DNA of 6,287 bases from an uncultured Clostridia bacterium. Its GTDB lineage: Bacteria > Bacillota > Clostridia > Oscillospirales > Acutalibacteraceae. A model generated the notes under the pieces. That model worked only from the letters and a program-made list of their open reading frames with translations, had not been told where the DNA came from and made no database searches. This document shows positions 1-6,194 of the stretch, one piece after another (within the stretch, counting starts at the first letter, position 1; each line of letters opens with the position of its first letter). The stretch lies in assembly GCA_947174455.1 (NCBI GenBank), contig CAMWIZ010000054.1, positions 1 to 6,287 on the forward strand. The letters run 5' to 3'. The position numbers and the translations under genes are program-made.

Positions 1-36
1 TTGCAAAATATCTTATATTTAGTACAAGTTTTTCCC

Positions 37-42
37 TATAAT
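37..42 (+). promoter_or_regulatory. Candidate -10 box (TATAAT) upstream of yebC
   Basis: A perfect TATAAT lies about 190 nt before the yebC start codon. The best -35 match at a suitable distance is poor (TTATAT at 13-18, 18-bp spacer), so this call rests on the -10 alone in an AT-rich stretch. If used, it would give a leader of roughly 180 nt containing all of the foldable sequence at 101-216. A second candidate lies at 65-93. Confidence 0.3.
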
Positions 43-64
43 AAAACAAATAGCGTAACAGACC

Positions 65-93
65 TTGAAATTTTTCAATCAATATGATAAACT
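65..93 (+). promoter_or_regulatory. Candidate promoter with inverted repeat over the -35 box
   Basis: TTGAAA (65-70) is followed by a 17-bp spacer and TAAACT (88-93), matching the -35 and -10 consensus at five and four of six positions. The -35 hexamer is one arm of an inverted repeat, TTGAAA-TT-TTTCAA (65-78), which could be an operator overlapping the promoter. Transcription would start near 100, just before the foldable leader. Short AT-rich repeats are common by chance, so this is tentative. Confidence 0.3.
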
Positions 94-100
94 TTATTAG

Positions 101-216
101 ACACTGCGGTGATTTATACTACATCACACTGAAAAATCAGTGCAGTTATGCAAGGCGATACCGCACAGTTACGGCACGGCGGTGGTTGTGCAGTGCCGCT
201 TTAATAATTGCTAAAG
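101..216 (+). promoter_or_regulatory. Possible structured 5' leader of yebC
   Basis: This stretch is richer in G and C than the sequence on either side and packs several complementary segments in nested order. ACTGC (103-107) pairs with GCAGT (142-146). Inside it, GTGAT (109-113) pairs with ATCAC (123-127), and ACTGA (128-132) pairs with TCAGT (137-141) around an AAAA loop. This would make a compact three-way junction with almost no unpaired junction bases. Downstream, ACCGC (160-164)/GCGGT (179-183), TGCA (149-152)/TGCA (189-192) and CGGCAC (172-177)/GTGCCG (193-198) are partly exclusive alternatives. CTTTA (199-203) pairs with TAAAG (212-216), which touches the ribosome site. I recognise no known riboswitch or RNA family. 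A cis-regulatory leader is inferred from pairing alone. Confidence 0.3.
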
Positions 217-222
217 AAAGGA
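215..222 (+). promoter_or_regulatory. Ribosome binding site that fixes the yebC start
   Basis: AGAAAGGA sits 9 nt before the ATG at 232. It supports ATG 232 as the native start of the YebC reading frame, rather than the GTG at 331, which has only a weak AGAGAG (319-324) ahead of it. The 5' end of the site overlaps one arm of a small possible hairpin (199-216). Confidence 0.65.
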
Positions 223-231
223 ATGATTTGA

Positions 232-978
232 ATGTCAGGACATTCAAAATGGAGTACTATCAAGAATAAAAAGGCAAAGATTGACGGTGCAAGAGATTAA
301 ATATTTACAAAACTCGGCAGAGAGCTTATTGTGGCAGTTAAAGAAGGCGGCAGTGCCGACCCAAATGTAAACTCAAAGCTTAAAGACTGCATTGCAAAAG
401 CAAAGGCTAACAATGTACCTAACGAAAACATTGATCGTATAATCAAAAAAGCCGCAGGCGACGGTGACACTTCTAAGTACGAAGCGAACACATACGAGGG
501 TTACGGTCCCGGCGGAATTGCTGTTATTGTAGAAACATTGACAGATAACAAGAACAGAACCGCAGGAGAGGTAAGACACTACTTTGACAAGTTTGGCGGC
601 AACATGGGTACACAGGGTTGTGTAGCATTCATGTTCTCACGCAAGGGTGTTCTCATTATTGAAAAAGAGGACCTTGACGAGGACAAGGTTATGGAGGACG
701 CATTGGAGTGCGGTGCTTCCGATTTTCAGGCTGAGGATGATGTATTTGAGATTTACACAGAGCCTGACGACTTCAGCACAGTAAACAACGAGCTTACCGC
801 AAAGGGTTATACATTCGTTGAGGCTGAAATTGAAATGGTTCCAAGCACATATACCGCTTTAACCGACGAGGAACAGATTGTAAAAATGCAGAAGCTTCTT
901 GATACTCTTGAAGATAATGATGACGTACAGAATGTATGGCACAACTGGGAGTACGATGAACCTCAGGACGAGGATTGA
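232..978 (+). pseudogene. yebC: YebC/PmpR (TACO1) family protein, interrupted by an in-frame TAA
   Basis: The reading frame encodes a full-length YebC-family protein (248 residues if the stop is read as sense; the family is usually about 240-250). The family is described as transcriptional regulators and, more recently, as ribosome-associated factors that help translate proline-rich stretches. The N-terminus MSGHSKWSTIKNKK is typical, followed by KIDGARD, then TAA at 298-300 (codon 23), then IFTKLGREL in the same frame. Relatives have a lysine at codon 23. The remainder is intact, with YEGYGPGG near residues 88-95, [10 protein letters not shown] near 104-113, [18 protein letters not shown], and [13 protein letters not shown] near the acidic C-terminus. 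No frameshift is present. Possible explanations are a recent nonsense mutation, a sequence error, or re-initiation at GTG 331, which would give a 215-residue product lacking the N-terminal helices. The family call is secure, but whether it makes protein is unknown. Confidence 0.85.
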
Positions 979-992
979 TTTATAAGCATAAT

Positions 993-1038
993 AAAAGAGT
1001 TGGTACCGATTTTTCGTTATTTTGGTACCAACTCTTTT
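993..1038 (+). terminator. Strong intrinsic terminator, probably bidirectional
   Basis: A perfect 15-bp inverted repeat, AAAAGAGTTGGTACC (993-1007) and GGTACCAACTCTTTT (1024-1038), encloses a 16-nt loop 15 nt after the yebC stop codon. The T run at its 3' side (1035-1039) completes a rho-independent terminator for yebC. Read on the other strand, the same stem ends in TTTTATTAT, so it can also stop transcripts arriving from whiA. This fits its place between convergent genes. Confidence 0.9.
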
Positions 1039-1113
1039 TATTTGAATTTAATTGTTGAGCGTAAATTACAAATCAATCGTAATTATTCGGTGTTATCTCA
1101 ATCACTCTTCTAT

Positions 1114-1178
1114 GGTGCACCGCTTTGTAAAGTTTTGCACAAGCTTTTGAAAAAGCTTGTGGATTCCAAAGGCAACAC
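1114..1178. repeat. Extended imperfect palindrome in the whiA-yebC intergenic gap
   Basis: The core CACAAGCTTTT (1138-1148) and AAAAGCTTGTG (1151-1161) form a near-perfect hairpin with a TGAA loop. CTTTG (1123-1127) and CAAAG (1167-1171) extend it after an asymmetric internal loop, and GTG/CAC segments further out may pair too. Neither strand has a T run directly after the stem, so it is not a canonical terminator. A smaller hairpin, CTTTTC (1210-1215)/GAAAAG (1220-1225), lies between it and whiA. It may be a dispersed palindromic repeat or a 3'-end stabiliser of the whiA message. No protein-coding gene is evident in the gap. Confidence 0.45.
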
Positions 1179-1265
1179 TGCGATTGAGAGCCGCAGCTGT
1201 CAAAACACCCTTTTCCTTAGAAAAGCGGAGAAAGGCAAAAACAAACTGCTTTATACCAAAAATTC

Positions 1266-2201
1266 TTATCGGGGAGAATCTGCCGCAAGCTCCACCAGCT
1301 TGCTCAGCCTATGGTTTAGACCTGACTTGCTGAGTGGAACGGTCAGCATAGCACCCAAATCCTTTAGCGATGCCTGTGGGTATTCAACCCTAAGTCTTGC
1401 AACTTCTCTTAACTCCTCGCTGAGCGTTTGCAGTTTTCCGCTCTCCTCAAGGACTTGTATAGCCTTAATTTGCTTTACCGCCGCAGTAAATGACTTATCG
1501 GTATTGGCTACCTCAAGGTTGATTTTTCTATTAGCGGCATTATTGTAGCTTTTTACAATCTTTGCCTCCATTACAGACATACTTGCCGCTGTCGCCCCCA
1601 TTAGGGTAAGCAAGTCTGAAATATCGTCACTGTCCTTTAAATAAACTATATACACTCCCCTGCGTTTTATAACCCTTGGGGCAATAATTTTTTCACTGAC
1701 AAAGGCGGTCGTTTCCGTAATAAGCTTACACAAATCCTCTGCCAAATTTTTGTGCTGTACAACAAATTCCAAATGATACTCCGTTTCGGGTGAAGCTATA
1801 CTTCCGCAGGTAAGAAAAGCACCACGCAGAAATGCCGCCGCACACTGCTCATTCTCAATATTTGCCCTGTTTATCCTCAATGATACTTCGCCGTTATCGT
1901 GTCCAAAATATGCACAAACACGGCAGCAGTCTATCTCATTTGGGAGCATTACCTTGTACAGTCTGCCATCGTTTTTTCTTGCAGTCAGTGTTGACTGAAC
2001 CTCAACCATTGAGCCGGTTTTTTCCGTTATAATTTCACTGAAACGGTTCACAACAGCATTGCACTCTGTTCTGAAGGATATCTCATTCTCACCGAAATGC
2101 TTGGAAAACAACAGCAAGCCGTAAGCTTCCGAGTGGATTATCTCATCATATTTTAAGACCGTTCTGCAAAGCTCTTGCTTTGTATCTGCCGAAAAAGACA
2201 C
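1266..2201 (-). CDS. whiA: DNA-binding protein WhiA
   Basis: This encodes a 311-residue WhiA, close to the usual length of about 310-320. The family pairs a LAGLIDADG homing-endonuclease-like fold that has lost nuclease activity with a C-terminal helix-turn-helix. It controls sporulation septation in Streptomyces and affects division and chromosome segregation in Bacillus. Seen here are the N-terminus MSFSADTKQEL, FLRGAFLTCGSI near residues 125-135, YLKDSDDISDLLTLMGA near 187-203, and VEYPQASLKDLGAMLTVPLS followed by KSGLNHRLSKL (272-302), the conserved HTH. The start is GTG at 2201-2199, 7 nt after GGGAG (2213-2209). Only 14 nt separate it from the rapZ stop, so the two are almost certainly co-transcribed. 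The first downstream terminator is at 993-1038. The usual Bacillus neighbour yvcK is missing upstream. Confidence 0.95.
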   Translation of the reverse strand: MSFSADTKQELCRTVLKYDEIIHSEAYGLLLFSKHFGENEISFRTECNAVVNRFSEIITEKTGSMVEVQSTLTARKNDGRLYKVMLPNEIDCCRVCAYFGHDNGEVSLRINRANIENEQCAAAFLRGAFLTCGSIASPETEYHLEFVVQHKNLAEDLCKLITETTAFVSEKIIAPRVIKRRGVYIVYLKDSDDISDLLTLMGATAASMSVMEAKIVKSYNNAANRKINLEVANTDKSFTAAVKQIKAIQVLEESGKLQTLSEELREVARLRVEYPQASLKDLGAMLTVPLSKSGLNHRLSKLVELAADSPR

Positions 2202-2215
2202 TTTATCACTCCCAA

Positions 2216-3082
2216 TTATGCCTTGCCTATGTCACGGTGGTGAACACTTACTTTGTGATGATTATTCAGCAAATGATTATACACAGCCTGAGTAAGTGCA
2301 ACCGAGCGGTGCTTTCCCCCCGTACAGCCGATTGCAATAACAAGCTGACTTTTACCCTCATTTGCATAAAGCGGCATTGAATAATCAAGAAATGCTATAA
2401 TCCTGTCAAGCACACCCTTAGACTGCTCCCACTTCATAACATACTCACGTACAGGTTCATCCAATCCATTCTTGTATTTTAAATCCGCTATATAAAACGG
2501 GTTTGGCAAACAGCGGACATCAAACATCAAATCCGCCTCTGTAGGTGTACCGTACTTAAAGCCAAAGGACATACACTGCACAGCAAGTGCGGAGGTGTCG
2601 CTGTCAAGAAACAGTGTTGTTATTCTCTCTTTAAGCTGGGCAGACGACAGGTAAGAGCTGTCAATCAAATAATCTGCCGACTCTTTAAGTTTCATCAGCA
2701 AAGCACGTTCTATATTTACAGCCTCGCTGAGTGAATGTAAATTTGAATCTGTAAACAACGGGTGCTTTCGCCTGGTCGCTCTGAAACGCCTTACAAGCAC
2801 GTCTGTGTTAGCATCAAGATATAAAATCTTATACGGTCGGTTCTCTTTACGCAGCTTAGTCAGTGCCTTAAAGAACTCATCAAAAACCTCACCGCCCCTT
2901 ACGTCAAGAACAACGGCAACATTTTTCATTCGGGCGTCTGCCGACTTGTCGCACAACTCATAGAATGTTGTCAACAGTGCAGGCGGAATATTATCCACAC
3001 AGTAAAAACCTATATCCTCCATAGCATGTAAAGTCGAGGTCTTACCGGCACCGGAAATGCCGCTTACAATTATAAACTCCAT
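2216..3082 (-). CDS. rapZ: RapZ/YvcJ-family nucleotide-binding regulator
   Basis: This encodes a 288-residue RapZ (YvcJ) protein, a typical family length. In E. coli RapZ senses glucosamine-6-phosphate and steers RNase E to the GlmZ small RNA, tuning GlmS. Firmicute homologues bind and hydrolyse nucleotides, but their target is less clear. The N-terminal P-loop domain shows GISGAGKT (8-15), CVDNIPP (28-34), and VVLDVRGGE (57-65) as the Walker B-like strand. The C-terminal domain shows SFGFKYGTPTEADLMFDVR (172-190), LPNPFY (192-197), GLDEPVREYVM, GCTGGKHRSV (252-261) and HHRDIGK (281-287). ATG 3082 is chosen over an upstream in-frame TTG (3112) because of a near-ideal ribosome site. It is followed closely by whiA. 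The 223-nt gap before it lacks a clear promoter. Confidence 0.95.
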   Translation of the reverse strand: MEFIIVSGISGAGKTSTLHAMEDIGFYCVDNIPPALLTTFYELCDKSADARMKNVAVVLDVRGGEVFDEFFKALTKLRKENRPYKILYLDANTDVLVRRFRATRRKHPLFTDSNLHSLSEAVNIERALLMKLKESADYLIDSSYLSSAQLKERITTLFLDSDTSALAVQCMSFGFKYGTPTEADLMFDVRCLPNPFYIADLKYKNGLDEPVREYVMKWEQSKGVLDRIIAFLDYSMPLYANEGKSQLVIAIGCTGGKHRSVALTQAVYNHLLNNHHKVSVHHRDIGKA

Positions 3083-3087
3083 ATTAT

Positions 3088-3095
3088 CTCCTTTT
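3088..3095 (-). promoter_or_regulatory. Ribosome binding site that decides the rapZ start
   Basis: On the minus strand AAAAGGAG precedes ATG 3082 with a 5-nt spacer. The protein then begins MEFIIVSGISG, directly with the first P-loop strand, as in other RapZ proteins. The 10-residue extension available from a TTG at 3112 is therefore not likely to be translated. Confidence 0.8.
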
Positions 3096-3246
3096 ACCGC
3101 CTTTGTCCCCAACAGAATGAACTTTCTGTCAGTCAGGCTCTTTCCTTATATATCTTCCGTTACTCAATATAAAGCTAAAGGTATAAGCTCCACTGAAAAA
3201 TCACTAAAGCCTTATCCCTAAACTCGCAATATTTTAGAATCCCCTT

Positions 3247-3274
3247 TATAGGCATTTGCCAAAAAATACCTACA
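3247..3274 (-). other. Hairpin in the 3' region of murB
   Basis: Read on the minus strand, TGTAGGTATTT and AAATGCCTATA pair (11 bp including two G-U pairs) around a TTTGGC loop, 32 nt after the murB stop codon. No T run follows on the minus strand, so it is at best a weak terminator, pause or processing site in the murB-rapZ gap. The rest of the gap (3083-3305) shows no gene and no convincing promoter. Confidence 0.35.
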
Positions 3275-3305
3275 ACAAAATTATGCGTTGCTGCCAAAGA
3301 TAAAA

Positions 3306-4220
3306 TCACAGCCTGTTAATTTCACACTCCAGCTCAACACCTGTTTTTTCAAGGACTGTGTCTTGTATGTGCTTAACAAGTTTGCATACATCGTCGCAAG
3401 TTGCACCGCCTTTGTTTACAATAAAGCCAGCATGCTTTATGCTTACTTGGGCCCCACCAATCTGTTCGCCCTTTAGGTTGCACTGCTCAATAAGTCCACC
3501 TGCAAAATATCCCTCAGGACGCTTGAATACACTGCCCGCACTGGGGAACTCCAACGGCTGCTTACTTCTTCTTCTGTCCATAAAGTCATCCATACGTTCC
3601 CTTATGCTGTCATGACTGTCCTCTTTAAGCACAAGAATAACTCCGCTTATTATGTAGCCGTTATCGGTAAAAACACTGTGTCTGTAAGAAAGATTCATTT
3701 CATCAACCGTGAATCTTCCCTGACTGCCCTGTGGGTCTATGTAGGAGGCACTCATAAGAACGTCCTTCATCTCGCCGCCGTAAGCACCTGCGTTCATATA
3801 CGCTGCTCCGCCAACCGAACCGGGAATACCCCACGCAAACTCCAAACCGCTTAAATTGTGGTCAAGTGCAAATTTGCAAAGCTTGGCAAGAGACACACCC
3901 GCACCGCAAAAAACAGTGTTTTCTTCAAGCAGAGATATCTTTTTGAAATCACCCTCAAGCTTAAACATAATTCCGTTGTAGCCGTCATCGCTGACAAGAA
4001 GATTTGAACCGTTGCCGAGTATAAAATACGGTACATTTTCATCCGTACAAACTCTGACAAGGTCAGACATAGTTTTAAGATTCCCAACAAAAATAATTGC
4101 TCTTGCTTCACCGCCGATTTTAAAGGTGGTGTATTTACTCATCGGTTCATGCTCAAGAACCCTGCAGCCACGACCGATTGCCGACTGTATAATTATATTG
4201 ATGTTTTCGTTTATATCCAT
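3306..4220 (-). CDS. murB: UDP-N-acetylenolpyruvoylglucosamine reductase MurB
   Basis: MurB is a cytoplasmic FAD flavoenzyme that uses NADPH to reduce UDP-GlcNAc-enolpyruvate to UDP-N-acetylmuramate, the second committed step of peptidoglycan precursor synthesis. The 304-residue product matches the shorter Firmicute class of MurB. Visible signatures are YTTFKIGGEA (30-39), the FAD-binding GNGSNLLVSDDG (69-80), AWGIPGSVGGAAYMNAGAYGGE (two overlapping stretches within 129-150), YRHSVF (179-184) with the conserved arginine R180, SAGSVFKRP (227-235) with the catalytic serine S230, GGAQVSIKHAGFIVN (255-269), and a C-terminal E300 in the position of the catalytic glutamate. ATG 4220 has GGAGG (4229-4225) 4 nt ahead. 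Gaps of 208 nt upstream and 223 nt downstream mean it may be transcribed from its own promoter. Confidence 0.97.
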   Translation of the reverse strand: MDINENINIIIQSAIGRGCRVLEHEPMSKYTTFKIGGEARAIIFVGNLKTMSDLVRVCTDENVPYFILGNGSNLLVSDDGYNGIMFKLEGDFKKISLLEENTVFCGAGVSLAKLCKFALDHNLSGLEFAWGIPGSVGGAAYMNAGAYGGEMKDVLMSASYIDPQGSQGRFTVDEMNLSYRHSVFTDNGYIISGVILVLKEDSHDSIRERMDDFMDRRRSKQPLEFPSAGSVFKRPEGYFAGGLIEQCNLKGEQIGGAQVSIKHAGFIVNKGGATCDDVCKLVKHIQDTVLEKTGVELECEINRL

Positions 4221-4276
4221 GCTTCCTCCGTTGCCCCCTAATACTGTACTATAAAATCAGCCGATTTTTTAAGCTT

Positions 4277-4285
4277 AATATAGCA
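4277..4285 (-). promoter_or_regulatory. Candidate extended -10 promoter element for murB
   Basis: On the minus strand TG-C-TATATT (4285-4277) resembles an extended -10 box, about 57 nt before the murB start codon. No good -35 sits at the normal distance: TTGATA (4301-4296) is only 13 bp away. A similar element, TG-C-TATATA (4399-4391), occurs further upstream with TTGATA (4422-4417) at 20 bp. One or both could drive murB and the genes after it. The assignment is by motif only. Confidence 0.3.
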
Positions 4286-4379
4286 ATACATTACTTATCA
4301 AAATGCCTTATGACATCACTTCTGTAACTTATTTTATGCCTTTTTAAAACATTAGTTAAACCGTTCAATTATAGTACTG

Positions 4380-4431
4380 TGATACAATATTATATAGCAC
4401 CGCACCGTTTTGTGTGTATCAATCGGTATCA
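4380..4431. promoter_or_regulatory. Three TGATAC half-sites after the PHP gene, possible operator
   Basis: On the minus strand TGATAC occurs at 4431-4426 (using the PHP stop codon TGA) and again at 4421-4416, exactly 10 bp apart. An inverted copy lies at 4385-4380. Two of the copies form the arms of TGATACA/TGTATCA (4380-4386, 4415-4421), bracketing the upstream candidate -10 element. Helical spacing and symmetry are suggestive of a binding site, but six-base repeats in AT-rich DNA can arise by chance. Confidence 0.25.
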
Positions 4432-5160
4432 GTACAAAGAGATATTGTGCTGAATTAAATATCTATTAAAAAGCTCCACAGACGAATTTACAACAAGCTC
4501 CTCAGGGAAATCTATCTCTTTAAGCATCTGTATAGCTTCGTCCGCCCTGCCAAGCTGCGTCATAAAGTGTGCATCAGTATTGATTATAACGGAGGCACCA
4601 ACCTTTTTGCAGATTTTTGCAATTTCAACACAGTTTGACATTGAACCCTTTTTATTTCTGAAAGTCGAATTGTTAATTTCCACAAGCTTGCCGTTCTCGG
4701 CAAAAACAGGAATAACACGCTCATAGTCATACTCGTACTCTGGAGTACCGCTGTGACCGATTACGTTAACGTACGGATTTTTCGCTACATTAAGGTACAG
4801 CTCAGTACAGGTTTCCACAGTTGGTTTGACGACAGATGTGTCAAGCGTCGGATTATGCAGTGAAGCTACTATCCACTCCAACCTCTCCTGCAAATATTCC
4901 GCAATATCAAGCCTGCCGTCAAAGTCGGCTATATTCGCCTCTGCCCCTTTTAACACCCTTACACCTAAATATGTAGACGGAATAGCGGAAAGATTATCAA
5001 AATACCAAGTTCTGGGTGAACCCGGCATATTCGGACCGTGGTCTGTAAGTGCTATGGCATACAGTCCCAAGTCGGCCGCTTCCTGAATCATTTCCTTAGC
5101 TGTACCGTATGCGTGTGTTGATGCCAAGGTGTGCGTATGAGTATCTGCAACTATTCTCAT
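4429..5160 (-). CDS. YcdX-like PHP-domain metallohydrolase (phosphatase)
   Basis: This encodes a 243-residue PHP (polymerase and histidinol phosphatase) domain protein of the YcdX type. E. coli YcdX (245 residues) is a trinuclear zinc TIM-barrel enzyme with phosphatase activity, but its physiological substrate is not settled. The metal-ligand pattern is complete: DTHTH (H8, H10), ASTHAY (H16), LTDHG (D40, H41), KGAEANI (E74), SLHNP (H102), IGHSG (H136) and NTDAH (D196, H198). EINNSTF (161-167) and KGSMSNC (171-177) also match the family. No polymerase or DNA-binding domain is attached, so it is neither PolX nor DnaE. ATG 5160 follows the hprK stop by 3 nt. Its ribosome site GGGAG (5174-5170) lies inside the last hprK codons, implying translational coupling. 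The family is certain, but the substrate is unknown. Confidence 0.92.
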   Translation of the reverse strand: MRIVADTHTHTLASTHAYGTAKEMIQEAADLGLYAIALTDHGPNMPGSPRTWYFDNLSAIPSTYLGVRVLKGAEANIADFDGRLDIAEYLQERLEWIVASLHNPTLDTSVVKPTVETCTELYLNVAKNPYVNVIGHSGTPEYEYDYERVIPVFAENGKLVEINNSTFRNKKGSMSNCVEIAKICKKVGASVIINTDAHFMTQLGRADEAIQMLKEIDFPEELVVNSSVELFNRYLIQHNISLY

Positions 5161-5163
5161 GTT

Positions 5164-6126
5164 TTATCTCTCCCAGTGTATTGAGCCCTTGCCGCTGTCA
5201 TCGTCAACATCATATGCCATTCCCAGGCCTGCAAGCAGCTCCTTTGCTGCGTTGTAACCCATTTTTTTCTGTCTGCTGTTCATTGCGGCGGCCTCGATAA
5301 TAACCGCCAGGTTACGTCCGGGCTTAACTGGGATTGTAATAGTTGGAACTTTATTTCCCAAAATTTCCATATACTCGGTTTCCATGCCCATTCTGTCATA
5401 AATCTTCGCATTATCCCAAAGCTCCAGATTTATAACCATATCTATTTTTTCCGTCATCTTTACAGCACCCATACCGTAAATGCGTCGGGCATTGATAATG
5501 CCTATACCTCTAAGCTCAATGAAGTGTCTTATATTTGCAGGGGAAGAACCTACCAATGTTTTTGCAGACACCCTGCGTATCTCTACGGCATCGTCCGCAA
5601 TCAGTCTGTGACCTCTTTTAATCAATTCAACGGCGGTTTCGCTCTTGCCTATTCCGCTGTCGCCCATTAACAAAAGTCCCTCACCGTAAACTTCTACCAA
5701 TACGCCGTGACGTGTAACCCTCTGTGCAAGCTCTACATTCAGGAATGATACAAGCGATGCTGTAAACTCGGAAGTTGGGTCAGATGAAACCAAAAGGGAA
5801 ACATTATACTTTGCGGCAACCTCCTTTATTTCGTCAAAAGGTTCAAGGTCACGGCAAAATATCATTGCCGGCGGAGCAAGCGACAAGAATCTCTCAAGTG
5901 ATTCTTTCTTTTCGCTTGACGACATTTTTGCAAAGTAATAATATTCTTTTTTTCCTATTATCAAAATTCTGTTTTTATCAAAGTAATCGAGGTACCCCGT
6001 GAGTTCCAATCCGGGTCGGTTATAGTCGGGAGATGTTACAAAAATCTTCGACAAATTATCGGGCACATAAACCTCTCTGAGTGAAAACTCCTTAGCAATT
6101 TTTTCAAGCGATACTGTATAATCCAT
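5164..6126 (-). CDS. hprK: HPr kinase/phosphorylase
   Basis: HprK phosphorylates Ser46 of the phosphotransferase protein HPr, and removes the phosphate by phosphorolysis, in response to ATP, fructose-bisphosphate and phosphate. HPr-Ser-P with CcpA drives carbon catabolite control in Firmicutes. The 320-residue product has the normal two-domain length. Seen here are RHGVLVEVYGEG (139-150) with the conserved H140, Walker A GDSGIGKS (155-162), ADDAVEI (177-183), the HprK signature ELRGIGIIN (204-212), and PVKPGRNLAVIIEAAAMN (266-283). The tail is acidic (YDVDDDSG) and ends in HWER. ATG 6126 has AAGGGG (6140-6135) 8 nt ahead. It is the first gene of the minus-strand cluster here and overlaps the ribosome site of the PHP gene. 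No HPr gene is in the window, so its substrate is encoded elsewhere. Confidence 0.97.
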   Translation of the reverse strand: MDYTVSLEKIAKEFSLREVYVPDNLSKIFVTSPDYNRPGLELTGYLDYFDKNRILIIGKKEYYYFAKMSSSEKKESLERFLSLAPPAMIFCRDLEPFDEIKEVAAKYNVSLLVSSDPTSEFTASLVSFLNVELAQRVTRHGVLVEVYGEGLLLMGDSGIGKSETAVELIKRGHRLIADDAVEIRRVSAKTLVGSSPANIRHFIELRGIGIINARRIYGMGAVKMTEKIDMVINLELWDNAKIYDRMGMETEYMEILGNKVPTITIPVKPGRNLAVIIEAAAMNSRQKKMGYNAAKELLAGLGMAYDVDDDSGKGSIHWER

Positions 6127-6153
6127 AAAATAGACCCCTTAAAATTCGAGTTA

Positions 6154-6182
6154 AAGCACAGTCGGCACTAAGCCGTGAGCTT
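6154..6182 (-). promoter_or_regulatory. Leader hairpin upstream of hprK
   Basis: Outer arms AAGC (6154-6157)/GCTT (6179-6182) and inner arms CGGC (6163-6166)/GCCG (6172-6175) form a two-part stem 28 nt before the hprK start codon. On the minus strand it lies between the long palindrome (6195-6263) and the ribosome site. Short stems and the internal loop make this only a possible leader structure. Confidence 0.3.
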
Positions 6183-6194
6183 AATTGATGTCAG

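Noticed and set aside
127..139. 13-bp direct repeat CACTGAAAAATCA (also at 3191-3203)
   Set aside because: A single pair of this length in about 6 kb of AT-rich DNA is compatible with chance, and only the first copy is part of a possible hairpin.
84..269. Open frame of 61 codons overlapping the yebC start
   Set aside because: It has no ribosome site or recognisable protein features, and it overlaps the clear YebC N-terminus in another frame.
298..300. Alternative genetic code reading TAA as lysine or another amino acid
   Set aside because: whiA, rapZ and hprK all end at TAA at the expected family lengths, so TAA is a normal stop in this genome.
331..978. GTG 331 as the native start of yebC
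   Set aside because: The conserved YebC N-terminus with a good ribosome site lies upstream in the same frame. GTG 331 is at most a re-initiation site.
1000..1548. Plus-strand open frame of 182 codons between yebC and whiA
   Set aside because: It begins inside the terminator hairpin, runs antisense through the end of whiA, has no ribosome site, and its peptide resembles no family I know.
3083..3112. Upstream TTG start extending rapZ by 10 residues
   Set aside because: RapZ proteins begin with the P-loop strand, and the near-ideal ribosome site lies between this TTG and ATG 3082.
4253..4270. AAAATC-AGCC-GATTTT followed by T residues, resembling a plus-strand terminator
   Set aside because: The stem is only 6 bp and mostly A-T, and no plus-strand gene precedes it. 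On the minus strand it lies in the murB leader with no T run.
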